Notes: generated by a model from the sequence alone, not told the origin. A DNA stretch of 64,000 nucleotides from an uncultured Algibacter sp. (GCF_947487605.1 NZ_CANKXK010000001.1:310001-374000), one strand, 5' to 3'. Counted from the stretch's first letter, positions 27,579 to 36,657 are shown. Program-made: numbers and translations.

Positions 27579-28067
27579 TTATCTTTTTTGAAGTAACTGC
27601 TTAAGAATAATAATGACAGAAATTGTGAAAGTAAGTGTCATTAATATACCAGAAAACATTACAATATATTTCATCCATAGAAGGTTTTTCCACAGAAAAT
27701 AAAGACCTCCAAACGTAAGAATGACCGATACAAAAGGTTCTATTATTAAAAACAGTTTTAACTTTCTTCCTAGTTTAGTTATTGAAACAATAAGACCCAC
27801 TAAGAAAAAAATGATAGACATAGACAAAATATGATTATGTACCAACGTAAGCATTTCTTGGTCACTTTTTTTAAAATGCATGACCTCTGCATTTTCGTCA
27901 TCTTCATTTCCTAAATATTGCTCTTCAATGCCATTTGGATTCGCAGAAGAGGTTTCTTCTACAAATAATAGACCTGTATAAAAACCAATACTCAACACAA
28001 TAATGAATGCTCCGATTAATAGCTTAATCTCTTTAGGAAGGGTAAGTATTAATCCGTTTAATTGCAT
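27579..28067 (-). CDS. Four-helix inner-membrane protein linked to FMN-binding protein
   Basis: A 162-residue protein with four predicted membrane helices (about 15-36, 79-99, 106-127 and 131-156). An acidic periplasmic loop (about 37-75, EEQYLGNEDDENAE) lies between helices 1 and 2. Helix 2 opens with VHNHILSMS, where two His could ligand haem, though this is only a suggestion. I do not recognise a named family. Its ATG directly abuts the stop of the FMN-binding gene (TAA/ATG), so they are co-translated. It could pass electrons from the membrane to the flavoprotein. Confidence 0.75.
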   Translation of the reverse strand: MQLNGLILTLPKEIKLLIGAFIIVLSIGFYTGLLFVEETSSANPNGIEEQYLGNEDDENAEVMHFKKSDQEMLTLVHNHILSMSIIFFLVGLIVSITKLGRKLKLFLIIEPFVSVILTFGGLYFLWKNLLWMKYIVMFSGILMTLTFTISVIIILKQLLQKR

Positions 28068-28592
28068 TTACAAGATATTTTTTTCGTGAAGTATTTTTAG
28101 TGATTCAAGTAAATCATTCATCGCGTTTGTCATTGAACGCACAGAGATAGTTGCACCAGAAATAGCCATGATATTATCTCCATATTTAAGGTGATCTCCA
28201 CCTTTTTTTCCAATAAATTGTTTTAACCAACGCTTACTCCCTATTTCGCCTCCATACTCTTCTCTGTACATTAGAACTTTCGATTTTACAACTATTAAAT
28301 CTTTATCTAATAATACTAGGTAGTCAAACTCAGCGGTTTTACTTGGTGCTTTTGATAAATAAGCATAACCAATAAGGTTAGTGTCATTTAATATTTTGAA
28401 AAGATTGTTCTCTTTAAATTCTGATGGTAACTCTTCTGTGATTTCTGAATCTATAATTACTTCTGTGAAGTCAAAAGTTTCAATATTAAAACTACCTCTT
28501 ATTTCTTTATCTACTTTCTTTTGAATGTTTTTTGGCAAACCAAAAGACATCATCGCAAAAATTAAAAGTAATACGAGGTATTTAAGTTTCAT
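28068..28592 (-). CDS. Exported FMN-binding domain protein
   Basis: A 174-residue protein starting at ATG 28592 (the longer frame uses TTG), with a signal peptide (MKLKYLVLLLIFAMMSFG). The C-terminal part is an FMN_bind domain: YGGEIGSKRWLKQF, then the flavinylation-type motif AISGATISVRSMT near residues 146-158, where a Thr/Ser is expected to be esterified to FMN by an ApbE transferase. The Asp that commonly begins this motif is Met here. Known relatives (NqrC, RnfG) carry electrons outside the membrane. It lies between the porin and four-TM genes. Confidence 0.85.
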   Translation of the reverse strand: MKLKYLVLLLIFAMMSFGLPKNIQKKVDKEIRGSFNIETFDFTEVIIDSEITEELPSEFKENNLFKILNDTNLIGYAYLSKAPSKTAEFDYLVLLDKDLIVVKSKVLMYREEYGGEIGSKRWLKQFIGKKGGDHLKYGDNIMAISGATISVRSMTNAMNDLLESLKILHEKNIL

Positions 28593-28670
28593 CTTGTAAA
28601 AGTATTGTTTTTTTTGTTCTTGCAACTAAAGTGCCAAACACCTATTAACTGTGAAATGAATATTCGATTT

Positions 28671-29849
28671 CTAAAACCAAACACCAATTCCGAAATTAAG
28701 TCTATTAGCTACATCGCCACCAGAAACTGCATTATCTCTAAATTGATAGTCTCCTTTAAACACAACACCTGGTGCTATATGATAACTTAATCCTGTTGTT
28801 AAATCGTTACGATTGTAGGCATCGTTTTGTGGTAAGCCGCCATCGGTACCTGCATGTGTATCATACTGTTCATATCTTACAAAAGCGAATAATCTTTGTG
28901 CTTTCTCTTGTGGTAATAAATTAAAAGCACCTTCTATATACCATCCTTGAAGCGCACTACCTAAATCACGGCCTGTTAAATTATTATAAGCTTCGGTATC
29001 ACTTAAACTCGCATGTATAAATTGCCCTCTTGCCGTAAAACGACGATAAGCATAACGCGCATCTAGTCCAATCATTGAAATACCAATATTGGCTCCATCA
29101 ATTTCTTCTATATCATCGGCCGCTTGCGTTTTACCAAAATAGCCAGCAAGTCCTAAACGTAGACCAGGTACTCCATAATAATCAAATTTTGTTGATAGTG
29201 TAGGGCTATCAATAGTCGATTTAATTGCTTTTTGGCGACCGCCACGTAAGCCATTAGAGCCTTTTAAAAAACCGCTAACACCACCTTCACCATCGGCAAT
29301 TGTAGATTTAAAACCATTAAACACATACGCTTGATATCCTAAAGAAATTTCATTGAAACGACCAGTAACACCAAAACCTATTTCGCGCCAAGTTGTTGGT
29401 ATAATAGCATTATCAACCGCTGGTCTTTCTACGCCATTAAAAGTTGTAGGTTCGTGAAATTCGTTAACAATCCCCATTGGAACCAACATTAAACCACCAC
29501 GTAAACTTACATTGGGCGCAATGGCATAATTTACAAATGCCTGCTCAACAAAAACTTCTTCTACATGTTCTAATTCTAGTTCTGTTACAAACTGTGTTCT
29601 ATCGTTAAATTTATACCCAAAAAGCAATACCAAACGTTGCACGTCTAATTCACCATTTTGTGCTTCTGGTTGGTTATAAGTAATTTCTCCATAAGCACCT
29701 ACAGTAACTGCTTTTCCATAATTACCAGACAATAAACGCTGTGCTGCATTTAATTGTTTTTGTGGATCGAAAGTAATAGAATCCTGTGCTGTTTGTGCCG
29801 TTACTACCGATACAAATAAGATTGAAAAAAGTAGGGTTAGTTTTTTCAT
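28671..29849 (-). CDS. Outer-membrane beta-barrel porin (phosphate-selective porin O/P-like)
   Basis: A 392-residue protein: signal peptide (1-18, ending VVTAQ), then alternating amphipathic strands ending in an aromatic residue (NRLNFGIGVWF), typical of an outer-membrane barrel. Motifs such as ELELEHVEEVFVEQAFVNYAI and GLMLVPMGIVNEFHEP match the OprP/OprO-like family in Bacteroidota. Substrate is unknown. It is the promoter-proximal gene of the FMN cluster (78 bases to the FMN-binding gene) and has a good TTG/TAnnTTTG promoter. Confidence 0.85.
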   Translation of the reverse strand: MKKLTLLFSILFVSVVTAQTAQDSITFDPQKQLNAAQRLLSGNYGKAVTVGAYGEITYNQPEAQNGELDVQRLVLLFGYKFNDRTQFVTELELEHVEEVFVEQAFVNYAIAPNVSLRGGLMLVPMGIVNEFHEPTTFNGVERPAVDNAIIPTTWREIGFGVTGRFNEISLGYQAYVFNGFKSTIADGEGGVSGFLKGSNGLRGGRQKAIKSTIDSPTLSTKFDYYGVPGLRLGLAGYFGKTQAADDIEEIDGANIGISMIGLDARYAYRRFTARGQFIHASLSDTEAYNNLTGRDLGSALQGWYIEGAFNLLPQEKAQRLFAFVRYEQYDTHAGTDGGLPQNDAYNRNDLTTGLSYHIAPGVVFKGDYQFRDNAVSGGDVANRLNFGIGVWF

Positions 29850-29908
29850 TTTAAAGTTGCTTTGTCTTTATTTAGATTGATTATAAATAATAATATGATT
29901 CGAAGCTG

Positions 29909-29938
29909 CAAATATAAAACACATAATTACTTGGACAA
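29909..29938 (-). promoter_or_regulatory. Promoter of porin/FMN cluster
   Basis: On the minus strand, TTG (29936-29938) and TATATTTG (29909-29916) are separated by 19 bases, matching the Bacteroidota -33/-7 consensus. The -7 box is 60 bases before the porin ATG. This is the best two-box promoter in the window. Confidence 0.65.
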
Positions 29939-30018
29939 ATTTTATTTAGATTAATTTTAAATAAAGTTTTAAACACTTAAACAAACTACTGTATATCAGA
30001 TGTTTATCTATCACATAT

Positions 30019-30882
30019 TTAATGGGAAAAATTGAAAATTTTAGAAGCTTCGTTATAAGCACTCTCGAAACTAAGGGCATTCAAATTATTTTTTTTCTTC
30101 GATGTGAAGTAGGATAGTAATTTTTCTGTAGGCATATTACCTGTAAGTTCATCTTTTGCCATAGGACATCCTCCAAAACCTTGAATTGCCCCATCAAAAC
30201 GATTACAACCTGCCTTATACGCAGCATCTACTTTTTCAAACCATGTTGTTTGTGTTGTATGTAAGTGTGCACCAAATTCTATATTAGGATAGCGTGGTAT
30301 TAAATTTGAAAATAAATAATCGATGTTCTCAGGATTAGACGTTCCCACCGTATCGCTAAGAGACAATATTTTTACGCCCATATTACTTAAACGCTCTGTC
30401 CACTCACCTACAATATCTACATTCCAAGGATCCCCATAAGGATTTCCAAAACCCATAGATATATAAACCACAACTTCCTTATTAGAGGTATACGCTATTT
30501 CCAATATCTCCTTAAGAGTAACTACAGATTGTGCAATCGTTTTATGCGTATTACGCATTTGAAAATTCTCTGATATAGAAAACGGATACCCTAAGTAATC
30601 TATTTCTTGATGATTTGAAGCATCATTTGCGCCCCTAGTATTGGCTATAATTGCAAGAAGCTTACTAGTTGTTTTACTTAAATCTAATCGTGATAGAACC
30701 TCTGCAGTATCAACCATCTGAGGAATTGCCTTAGGTGAAACAAAACTCCCAAAATCAATAGTATCAAATCCAACACGCAATAACGACTGAATATACTGTA
30801 CTTTTTGCTCCGTTGGAATAAATTGCTTTATACCTTGCATAGCATCGCGTGGGCATTCAATAATTTTTACAGGTTTTGGCAT
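30019..30882 (-). CDS. Hydroxymethylglutaryl-CoA lyase
   Basis: A 287-residue TIM-barrel lyase of the HMGL-like family that cleaves HMG-CoA to acetoacetate and acetyl-CoA in leucine catabolism. Family blocks seen: ECPRDAMQGI at the N-terminus with the catalytic Arg/Asp, VGFDTIDFGSFVSPKAIPQM, LSLSDTVGTSNPE, GAHLHTT with metal-binding His, and the C-terminal catalytic Cys loop GAIQGFGGCPMAKDELTGN. It is a single gene here, not clustered with other leucine-degradation genes. Confidence 0.92.
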   Translation of the reverse strand: MPKPVKIIECPRDAMQGIKQFIPTEQKVQYIQSLLRVGFDTIDFGSFVSPKAIPQMVDTAEVLSRLDLSKTTSKLLAIIANTRGANDASNHQEIDYLGYPFSISENFQMRNTHKTIAQSVVTLKEILEIAYTSNKEVVVYISMGFGNPYGDPWNVDIVGEWTERLSNMGVKILSLSDTVGTSNPENIDYLFSNLIPRYPNIEFGAHLHTTQTTWFEKVDAAYKAGCNRFDGAIQGFGGCPMAKDELTGNMPTEKLLSYFTSKKKNNLNALSFESAYNEASKIFNFSH

Positions 30883-30973
30883 GTAACTTTTAGATTCGGG
30901 ATAAAAATACTATTAATTTTTGTAAGGTAACACCATAATGTTACGACTTGAAACAATAACTTATTCATTTGAA

Positions 30974-31669
30974 ATGAAAAATATTATTCTATCATTATTA
31001 CTTTTTGGAACCTTATTATCTTGTTCGAATTCCGATGATAACGCAAAAACTATTATAACGGTAAAAACCATAGCGACTTACAATATAACTTTCACAAACT
31101 TTTGGAATGAAGCAGATCATGGACCTTTACCAAGCAGTCCACATTGGTCTCCATTAGTAGGCGTAAACCATAGTAGTGAAATTACATTTTTAGAAACTGG
31201 AAGTATTGCAAGCCAGGGCATAGAGGATATTGCAGAAAATGGTGTTAACACTAATTTTAATAATGATGTTATAGAAAGTATTGCAAATGGAACCTCTGAG
31301 CAATATATTGAAGGGAGTAGCTTATTTTTATCCAACGGAAATACAATCGAAATCAATGATTTAAAAATTAGCCAAGACTATCCATTACTTACATTAATTT
31401 CAATGATTGCACCGAGTCCAGATTGGATGGTATTTATTAATGGTGTTAATTTAAGAAATGAAAACAACGAGGAATGGAAAACGTTGGTAAATCTAGATTT
31501 ATCTGTTTATGATTCGGGAACAGATAGTGGCTCGTCCTATTCTGCCGCTAATTCTGACATTAAACCACATTTACCAATTTCAAGTTTGCAAGGAATAGTA
31601 CCTTTCAATAACGAAAAAGTAGCTTCGTTAGCTATTACACTACAAAGTATTGCTACTTTGGATAATTAA
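30974..31669 (+). CDS. Spondin-domain lipoprotein
   Basis: A 231-residue lipoprotein from ATG 30974: [17 protein letters not shown] gives a lipobox with lipid Cys17. The remainder resembles a spondin N-terminal domain: [32 protein letters not shown], later [24 protein letters not shown] and [15 protein letters not shown]. In animals such domains are extracellular-matrix modules; in Bacteroidota they occur on secreted or surface proteins of unknown function. An upstream in-frame ATG (30938) would hide the signal and is rejected. The last 30 bases overlap convergent pyrD. Confidence 0.82.
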   Translation: MKNIILSLLLFGTLLSCSNSDDNAKTIITVKTIATYNITFTNFWNEADHGPLPSSPHWSPLVGVNHSSEITFLETGSIASQGIEDIAENGVNTNFNNDVIESIANGTSEQYIEGSSLFLSNGNTIEINDLKISQDYPLLTLISMIAPSPDWMVFINGVNLRNENNEEWKTLVNLDLSVYDSGTDSGSSYSAANSDIKPHLPISSLQGIVPFNNEKVASLAITLQSIATLDN

Positions 31670-32671
31670 AGCTTTATTGATTTCTTTTATAAGCTTTGGC
31701 CCTTCATAAATAAAACCAGTATATAACTGAACCAAATCGGCACCTGCTTCTATTTTTTCTAGAGCATCTTTTGCTGTGTGAATTCCACCAACACCAATAA
31801 TAGGAAACGCTTTATTACTTTTTTGCGCCAAAAACCTAATAACTTCAGTTGATCTATTGGCCAAAGGTTTACCGCTAAGACCGCCTGTTTCTTTTTTATT
31901 ATCTGAGCTTAATCCTTTGCGAGAAATTGTTGTGTTTGTGGCTATAACACCATCAATTTTTGTATCACTAACAATATCAATAATATCCAATAATTGGTCA
32001 TCAGTTAAATCTGGAGCAATTTTTAATAAGATCGGTTTTTGGGTTTCCTTATTAGAATTTTCAGTTTTTAAAACCTTTAATAATTTTGTCAAAGGCTCTT
32101 TGTCTTGCAAAGCTCTTAAGTTAGGTGTATTAGGCGAACTTACATTAACCACGAAATAATCAACAAAATCAAACAAGGCATTAAAGCATATTTTATAATC
32201 ATCTACAGCATTTTCATTAGGAGTTACTTTATTCTTTCCTATGTTTCCTCCAATTAAAACATTCTGGTTTTTCTTAAGTCGTTCAACTGCTTCAATAACA
32301 CCTCCATTATTAAAACCCATACGGTTAATGATTGCTGAATCTAACTTCAACCTAAACAAACGCTTTTTTGGATTTCCTGGTTGTGCTTTAGGTGTTAAAG
32401 TTCCTATTTCTATAAAGCCAAAACCAAAGTTTGATAATTCATTAAATAATTTAGCATCTTTATCAAATCCAGCAGCTAAACCTACCGGATTTTTAAATTT
32501 TAAACCAAATAACTCCCGTTCTAATTTAGGGTCTTCAATACGGTATATACTATTTATAATTGAAGAAACTAGTGGTATTTTATTAATAAAACGGATTATT
32601 GAAAATGTAAAATAATGAACTTTCTCAGGATCAAACCAAAATAAAATAGGTCGGATAATTAGTTTATACAT
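31640..32671 (-). CDS. pyrD: Dihydroorotate dehydrogenase (quinone), class 2
   Basis: A 343-residue FMN enzyme of the inner membrane that oxidises dihydroorotate to orotate with quinone in UMP synthesis. The N-terminal extension ([25 protein letters not shown]) is the membrane-associating part of class 2 enzymes. Conserved blocks are [54 protein letters not shown] with the catalytic Ser, and [15 protein letters not shown] plus [11 protein letters not shown]. The 3' end overlaps the spondin gene by 30 bases. Confidence 0.97.
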   Translation of the reverse strand: MYKLIIRPILFWFDPEKVHYFTFSIIRFINKIPLVSSIINSIYRIEDPKLERELFGLKFKNPVGLAAGFDKDAKLFNELSNFGFGFIEIGTLTPKAQPGNPKKRLFRLKLDSAIINRMGFNNGGVIEAVERLKKNQNVLIGGNIGKNKVTPNENAVDDYKICFNALFDFVDYFVVNVSSPNTPNLRALQDKEPLTKLLKVLKTENSNKETQKPILLKIAPDLTDDQLLDIIDIVSDTKIDGVIATNTTISRKGLSSDNKKETGGLSGKPLANRSTEVIRFLAQKSNKAFPIIGVGGIHTAKDALEKIEAGADLVQLYTGFIYEGPKLIKEINKALIIQSSNTL

Positions 32672-32690
32672 AGTGCCGTAAATTGTACAG

Positions 32691-32698
32691 CAAAAGTA
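32691..32698 (-). promoter_or_regulatory. Putative -7 box of pyrD
   Basis: Minus-strand TACTTTTG matches TAnnTTTG, 19 bases upstream of the pyrD ATG at 32671. Confidence 0.45.
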
Positions 32699-32771
32699 CC
32701 ATTCATTTCTTAAAAAATAGCACGAAGTTATTTGAAAATTAATAGTATTTTAGTACAAACAAATTACTACT

Positions 32772-34001
32772 ATGCAACATATAATTGACCGATTTATTGG
32801 TTACGTAACTATAGATACCGAGTCAGATCCAAATTCGAATACCACGCCTAGTACAGAAAAGCAATGGAACTTGGCTAATAAACTTGCTAAAGAGTTAAAA
32901 GCAATTGGCATGCATGATGTTACTATTGATGACAATGCCTACATTATGGCTACTTTACCCAGCAATGTAGACCATAATGTGCCAACAATTGGATTTATAT
33001 CTCATTTAGATACCTCACCAGATTTTACAGGAGCTAATGTTAAACCACAAATTCATAAAAATTATCATGGTGGTGATATTTTACTTAACAAAGAAGAAAA
33101 TATTGTACTCTCTCCCAGCTATTTTGAAGATTTACGTATGTACGTTGGTCAAACTTTAATCACTACTGACGGAACAACACTTTTAGGTGCTGATGACAAA
33201 GCAGGTATTTGCGAAATTGTCTCTGCTATGGAATATTTAATTAATCATCCTGAAATTAAACACGGGAAAATTCGCGTTGGTTTCACACCTGACGAAGAGA
33301 TAGGCCGAGGTGCACATAAATTTGATGTTGAAAAATTTGGTGCAGATTGGGCTTATACCATGGATGGTAGCCAAATAGGTGAATTAGAATACGAAAACTT
33401 TAATGCAGCAGCTGCCGTAATTACTATTAAAGGTAAAATTGTACATCCTGGATATGCTAAAGGAAAAATGGTTAACTCTATGTATATTGCACAAGAGTTT
33501 ATTAATTCCTTACCACGACTTGAAACGCCCGAACATACAAAGGGATATGAAGGCTTTTTTCATTTGCATTCTATAAATGGTGATGTTGAAAAAACCGTAT
33601 TGCAATATATTATACGAGACCATGATAAAGGACACTTTGAAGCACGAAAAGAAGTGATGCAAAAACTAACTAACGAGCTTAACTCTCAATATGGAAGAGA
33701 AGTTATTAAGACTGAAATTAAAGATCAATACTACAATATGAAAGAAAAGGTAGAACCTGTTATGCATATTGTTGATATTGCAGAAGAAGCTATGAAGCAA
33801 GTTGGCATAGAACCGCTTATAAAAGCTATTCGTGGCGGCACAGATGGTTCGCAACTTAGTTACATGGGTTTACCTTGTCCAAACATTTTTGCAGGTGGAC
33901 ATAACTTTCATGGACGTTATGAATACATCCCTGTAGAGAGCATGCTAAAGGCGATAGAGGTTATTTGTAAAATTGCTGAATTGACAGCTTTAAAAAAATA
34001 A
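32772..34001 (+). CDS. pepT: Peptidase T (tripeptide aminopeptidase)
   Basis: A 409-residue M20-family di-zinc peptidase that removes N-terminal residues from tripeptides in the cytoplasm. Metal and catalytic motifs: [10 protein letters not shown] (His and Asp), LLGADDKAG (bridging Asp), [11 protein letters not shown] (catalytic Glu pair), [20 protein letters not shown], and [14 protein letters not shown] near the C-terminus with the last His ligand. Length is normal. It precedes the YdeI-like gene by 16 bases and may share its transcript. Confidence 0.96.
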   Translation: MQHIIDRFIGYVTIDTESDPNSNTTPSTEKQWNLANKLAKELKAIGMHDVTIDDNAYIMATLPSNVDHNVPTIGFISHLDTSPDFTGANVKPQIHKNYHGGDILLNKEENIVLSPSYFEDLRMYVGQTLITTDGTTLLGADDKAGICEIVSAMEYLINHPEIKHGKIRVGFTPDEEIGRGAHKFDVEKFGADWAYTMDGSQIGELEYENFNAAAAVITIKGKIVHPGYAKGKMVNSMYIAQEFINSLPRLETPEHTKGYEGFFHLHSINGDVEKTVLQYIIRDHDKGHFEARKEVMQKLTNELNSQYGREVIKTEIKDQYYNMKEKVEPVMHIVDIAEEAMKQVGIEPLIKAIRGGTDGSQLSYMGLPCPNIFAGGHNFHGRYEYIPVESMLKAIEVICKIAELTALKK

Positions 34002-34017
34002 TTTTCATATTTCAACT

Positions 34018-34617
34018 ATGAAAAAAATATACTCCGTTGAAGAATATATTGAAGAAAATTCAAATTTTAGTGATGCGTTAGTTTTGTTGCGAAACATCAT
34101 GAATGAAACCGAACTAGAAGAAACTGTTAAATGGAGTGCACCTGTATATGCTTTAAACGGAAAAAACGTTTTAAGTCTTGGTGCTTTTAAAAACCATTTT
34201 GGTATTTGGTTTTTTAACGGCGTGTTTTTAAAAGACGAACAAAAACTACTTGCTAACGCACAAGAAGGAAAAACAAAAGCAATGCGACAAATGCGTTTTG
34301 AAAGCATTATTGATGTTGACCCAAATATCGTTCTAGCATACGTAAAAGAAGCTATTGAGAATCAAAAACTAGGTAAAGAAATAAAGCCAGACAGAACAAA
34401 AAAGAAAACAATTATTCCTAAAGAGTTACAAGATGCTTTAAGTAGTAATACTGAATTAAATTCAAATTTTAATTCCTTGTCTAATTACAAACAAAGGGAG
34501 TATTGCGACTATATAGCATCTGCAAAACGTGATGCTATTAAGCAAACACGATTAGAAAAAATAATACCAATGATTATACAAGGTGTTGGTTTAAACGATA
34601 AGTATAAAAAATGTTGA
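34018..34617 (+). CDS. YdeI/DUF1801 family protein
   Basis: A 199-residue protein with two parts. The N-terminal DUF1801-type domain (about 10-115) includes ETVKWSAPVYALNGKNVLSLGAF and FGIWFFNGVFL. The C-terminal YdeI/OmdA-like helical tail includes LPKELQDAL-like IPKELQDALSSN, LSNYKQREYCDYIASAKRDATKQ-like and TRLEKIIPMI. YdeI relatives were linked to peptide or bacteriocin resistance, but molecular function is unclear. It likely shares a transcript with pepT. Confidence 0.85.
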   Translation: MKKIYSVEEYIEENSNFSDALVLLRNIMNETELEETVKWSAPVYALNGKNVLSLGAFKNHFGIWFFNGVFLKDEQKLLANAQEGKTKAMRQMRFESIIDVDPNIVLAYVKEAIENQKLGKEIKPDRTKKKTIIPKELQDALSSNTELNSNFNSLSNYKQREYCDYIASAKRDAIKQTRLEKIIPMIIQGVGLNDKYKKC

Positions 34618-34635
34618 TTATAAATATCTGCTACT

Positions 34636-34708
34636 TGTCATTCCCATGAAAACGGGAATCCACTTTATAAATATTTGCCAATAGATTACTGGCTTCGCAG
34701 GAATGACA
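34636..34708. repeat. 73-bp inverted-repeat element with TGTCATTCC ends
   Basis: TGTCATTCC at 34636-34644 and its complement GGAATGACA at 34700-34708 bound the element. A short inner hairpin TTCCCATGAAAACGGGAA lies near the left end. It resembles the dispersed TGTCATTCC...GGAATGACA repeats of other bacterial genomes, which often create spurious reading frames containing WIPVFMGMT-like peptides, as one does here. It sits in the convergent gap between the YdeI-like gene and yajC. Confidence 0.7.
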
Positions 34709-34739
34709 AATCTCGCATTAAGCCATTTCAAAGTATAAA

Positions 34740-34766
34740 AAAAGCATCCTAAACGGATGCTTTTAT
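34740..34766. terminator. Bidirectional terminator between YdeI-like gene and yajC
   Basis: AAAGCATCC (34741-34749) pairs with GGATGCTTT (34755-34763) around TAAAC, with A runs to the left and T on the right. It can end transcripts from both sides, most clearly the yajC operon on the minus strand. Confidence 0.8.
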
Positions 34767-34786
34767 CAAATCTAAATAGATTGTTA

Positions 34787-35074
34787 TTATTTTGCAGGTG
34801 CATTAAGTTTAGAACTCATTTCCATAGAAATGGCAGATCTATCAAACTTTAACTTTCCTGCCATAGTTTCTATAATGCAGCTATTGTCTTTGTCGTTTAA
34901 ATCGGATACTTTTCCGTGTAAACCACTTTTAGTAACCACTTTATCACCTCGTTTTAATTCTGCAGCGAATTTCTTTTCTTTTTTTGCACGTTTCATTTGT
35001 GGTGCAATCATAAAGAAATATACAACTACAAACATTAAAATAAAGGGCAACATTGACCCAATTCCTTCTCCCAT
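34787..35074 (-). CDS. yajC: Preprotein translocase subunit YajC
   Basis: A 95-residue single-pass membrane protein (helix at about residues 6-22: LPFILMFVVVYFFMIAPQ) followed by the YajC domain (RAKKEKKFAAELKRGDKVVTKSGLHGKV). It associates with SecDF and assists Sec-dependent export. It is the last gene of a minus-strand operon with nusB and a DUF1573 lipoprotein, 13 bases after the latter. Its transcript ends at the hairpin at 34740-34766. Confidence 0.95.
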   Translation of the reverse strand: MGEGIGSMLPFILMFVVVYFFMIAPQMKRAKKEKKFAAELKRGDKVVTKSGLHGKVSDLNDKDNSCIIETMAGKLKFDRSAISMEMSSKLNAPAK

Positions 35075-35087
35075 CTTTTATTTAAAT

Positions 35088-35567
35088 TTAGCTTTTTGCT
35101 GCAGCAGGTTTTGCTGCGTTAGGATCTGGCTTAACAAAAGCCGTAATCTTTACTGTTTCTGTTCCTTTTTCTGTATTTGCAGTAACCGTAATAGTTTTAG
35201 ATACTTTATTAGTACCACTTCCATTAAACTTCACGGTAAACTTACCAGATTCTCCAGCTGCTAAAGGCTCTCTACTCCAATCTTTTGGTACAGTACATCC
35301 ACATGAACTTTTAATATCGGTAATTACTAAAGGAGCTTCACCTGTATTTGTATAGTTAAATACAGTTTCAACTGGTGTTTTAGCTTCAATTTCGCCAAAA
35401 TCATGCTCTTTTTTATCGAACTCAATTATTGGAAATTTAGAAGCAACCGCATCTCTTTCAGCAGCTTGTGCCACATTAGCCTCTTCTATTTTTTTTGATG
35501 CATCTTCTTTACAGGACATAAATGCTATCATGCACAATGCAGAAAATCCTAAAAATACTTTTTTCAT
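35088..35567 (-). CDS. DUF1573 lipoprotein
   Basis: A 159-residue lipoprotein from ATG 35567 (the earlier start is GTG). The signal MKKVFLGFSALCMIAFMSC ends in lipid Cys19. One DUF1573 domain follows (HDFGEIEAKTPVETVFNYTNTGEAPLVI, SSCGCTVPKDW, AGESGKFTVKFNG, SKTITVTANT), then an Ala/Pro-rich tail. It is a paralogue of the exported protein at 8512-8928. Its place between nusB and yajC suggests a link to envelope biogenesis, but the function is unknown. Confidence 0.9.
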   Translation of the reverse strand: MKKVFLGFSALCMIAFMSCKEDASKKIEEANVAQAAERDAVASKFPIIEFDKKEHDFGEIEAKTPVETVFNYTNTGEAPLVITDIKSSCGCTVPKDWSREPLAAGESGKFTVKFNGSGTNKVSKTITVTANTEKGTETVKITAFVKPDPNAAKPAAAKS

Positions 35568-35649
35568 GATATTCACTTTTTAATTTGGTTTGTAAAAATA
35601 GCAATAATTTAATCGTTTTAAAATTTTTTGCTTACTTCTTAACAGAAAA

Positions 35650-36594
35650 TTACAACAATCCTCGCCCTATCTTGTTAAGTTTATCCTCACTTTGATATTC
35701 CTTAACCAATTTATCTAGAATCCCATTTATAAAAATACTGCTCTTCGGAGTTGAATATTCTTTAGCAATTTCTAGATATTCATTAATAGTTACTTTAACT
35801 GGTATCGATGGAAATTCTTTTAATTCACAAATAGCCATTTGAAGTAACACAAAATCTACATTTGCTATACGGTCGGAATCCCAATTTTGTGTTTTAAGCT
35901 CTATTTCTTTGTTTAAAGACGTTGCGTTAAGCAGTGTTTTTCTAAGTAAATCAATTGCAAATTGCTTATCCTCTATATCTTTATAAAGCTTTGGCGTAAA
36001 AAGATTTTGCGATTCTACCGACTTAGCTTTTCTAAGAAGTTTTAAAATAGTTGTGTTTACAGTTGGCAAATCGTCTAACCAAGTTAGGTTTTTATCTTCT
36101 ATATATTCGTAAAGCTTATCATTGGGAGCTATAACTTCTTTAAAAATATCGACTATAAAATTCTTATCTTCTTTAAAAGTAGCTGTCCTAGTATGCATAT
36201 AATCTGTATACAAATCACTTTTAACGATAGCTTTATATAGAATATCAACGTATTCACTATCCAACTCCCAATTTGTAATATTATGAGATTTAAATTGCTC
36301 ATTCAACGAAATATTGCCTTTAATGGCTTTCAATAATTCGTTATTAATAAATTTTTTATTAGGATGTTTATCTTCTTGGGTAGCTAAATGTTTGTTTTGC
36401 TTTTTTTGTAAATCGTCTTCAGCTCGTTTTTGAACTTCAATAAGCAGCGACATTAACAATAAGTACAAGTTGTACATGTTATCAATACTAAACAACAAAA
36501 ACTTTTGATCTTTTGAAAGGTCATCGCTTTCACTTCCTTTAAAAGCATAAATAGATTGCATTACTTTAACACGAATATGGCGTCTGTTTAGCAT
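35650..36594 (-). CDS. nusB: Transcription antitermination factor NusB (long form)
   Basis: A 314-residue NusB that, with NusE, binds boxA RNA and supports rRNA transcription. The C-terminal half is the classical NusB fold (NVDFVLLQMAICELKEFPSIPVKVTINEYLEIAKEYSTPKSSIFINGILDKL in segments). The N-terminal RRHIRVKVMQSIYAF is also conserved. It is about twice the length of E. coli NusB because of a central insertion (about 60-200), normal for Bacteroidota. First gene of the nusB-DUF1573-yajC operon, with a TATTTTTG box upstream. Confidence 0.95.
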   Translation of the reverse strand: MLNRRHIRVKVMQSIYAFKGSESDDLSKDQKFLLFSIDNMYNLYLLLMSLLIEVQKRAEDDLQKKQNKHLATQEDKHPNKKFINNELLKAIKGNISLNEQFKSHNITNWELDSEYVDILYKAIVKSDLYTDYMHTRTATFKEDKNFIVDIFKEVIAPNDKLYEYIEDKNLTWLDDLPTVNTTILKLLRKAKSVESQNLFTPKLYKDIEDKQFAIDLLRKTLLNATSLNKEIELKTQNWDSDRIANVDFVLLQMAICELKEFPSIPVKVTINEYLEIAKEYSTPKSSIFINGILDKLVKEYQSEDKLNKIGRGLL

Positions 36595-36649
36595 GATTAC
36601 AAAGAACTTTATTTACAAAATAACTATTTAGTTAGTTTCATTTAGATTG

Positions 36650-36657
36650 CAAAAATA
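36650..36657 (-). promoter_or_regulatory. Putative -7 box of nusB operon
   Basis: Minus-strand TATTTTTG matches TAnnTTTG, 55 bases upstream of the nusB ATG. Confidence 0.4.

Noticed and set aside
34618-34803. 61-codon minus-strand frame between YdeI-like and yajC
   Set aside because: It lies over the inverted-repeat element and the terminator hairpin and reads WIPVFMGMT, a repeat-derived peptide. It also overlaps the yajC 3' end.
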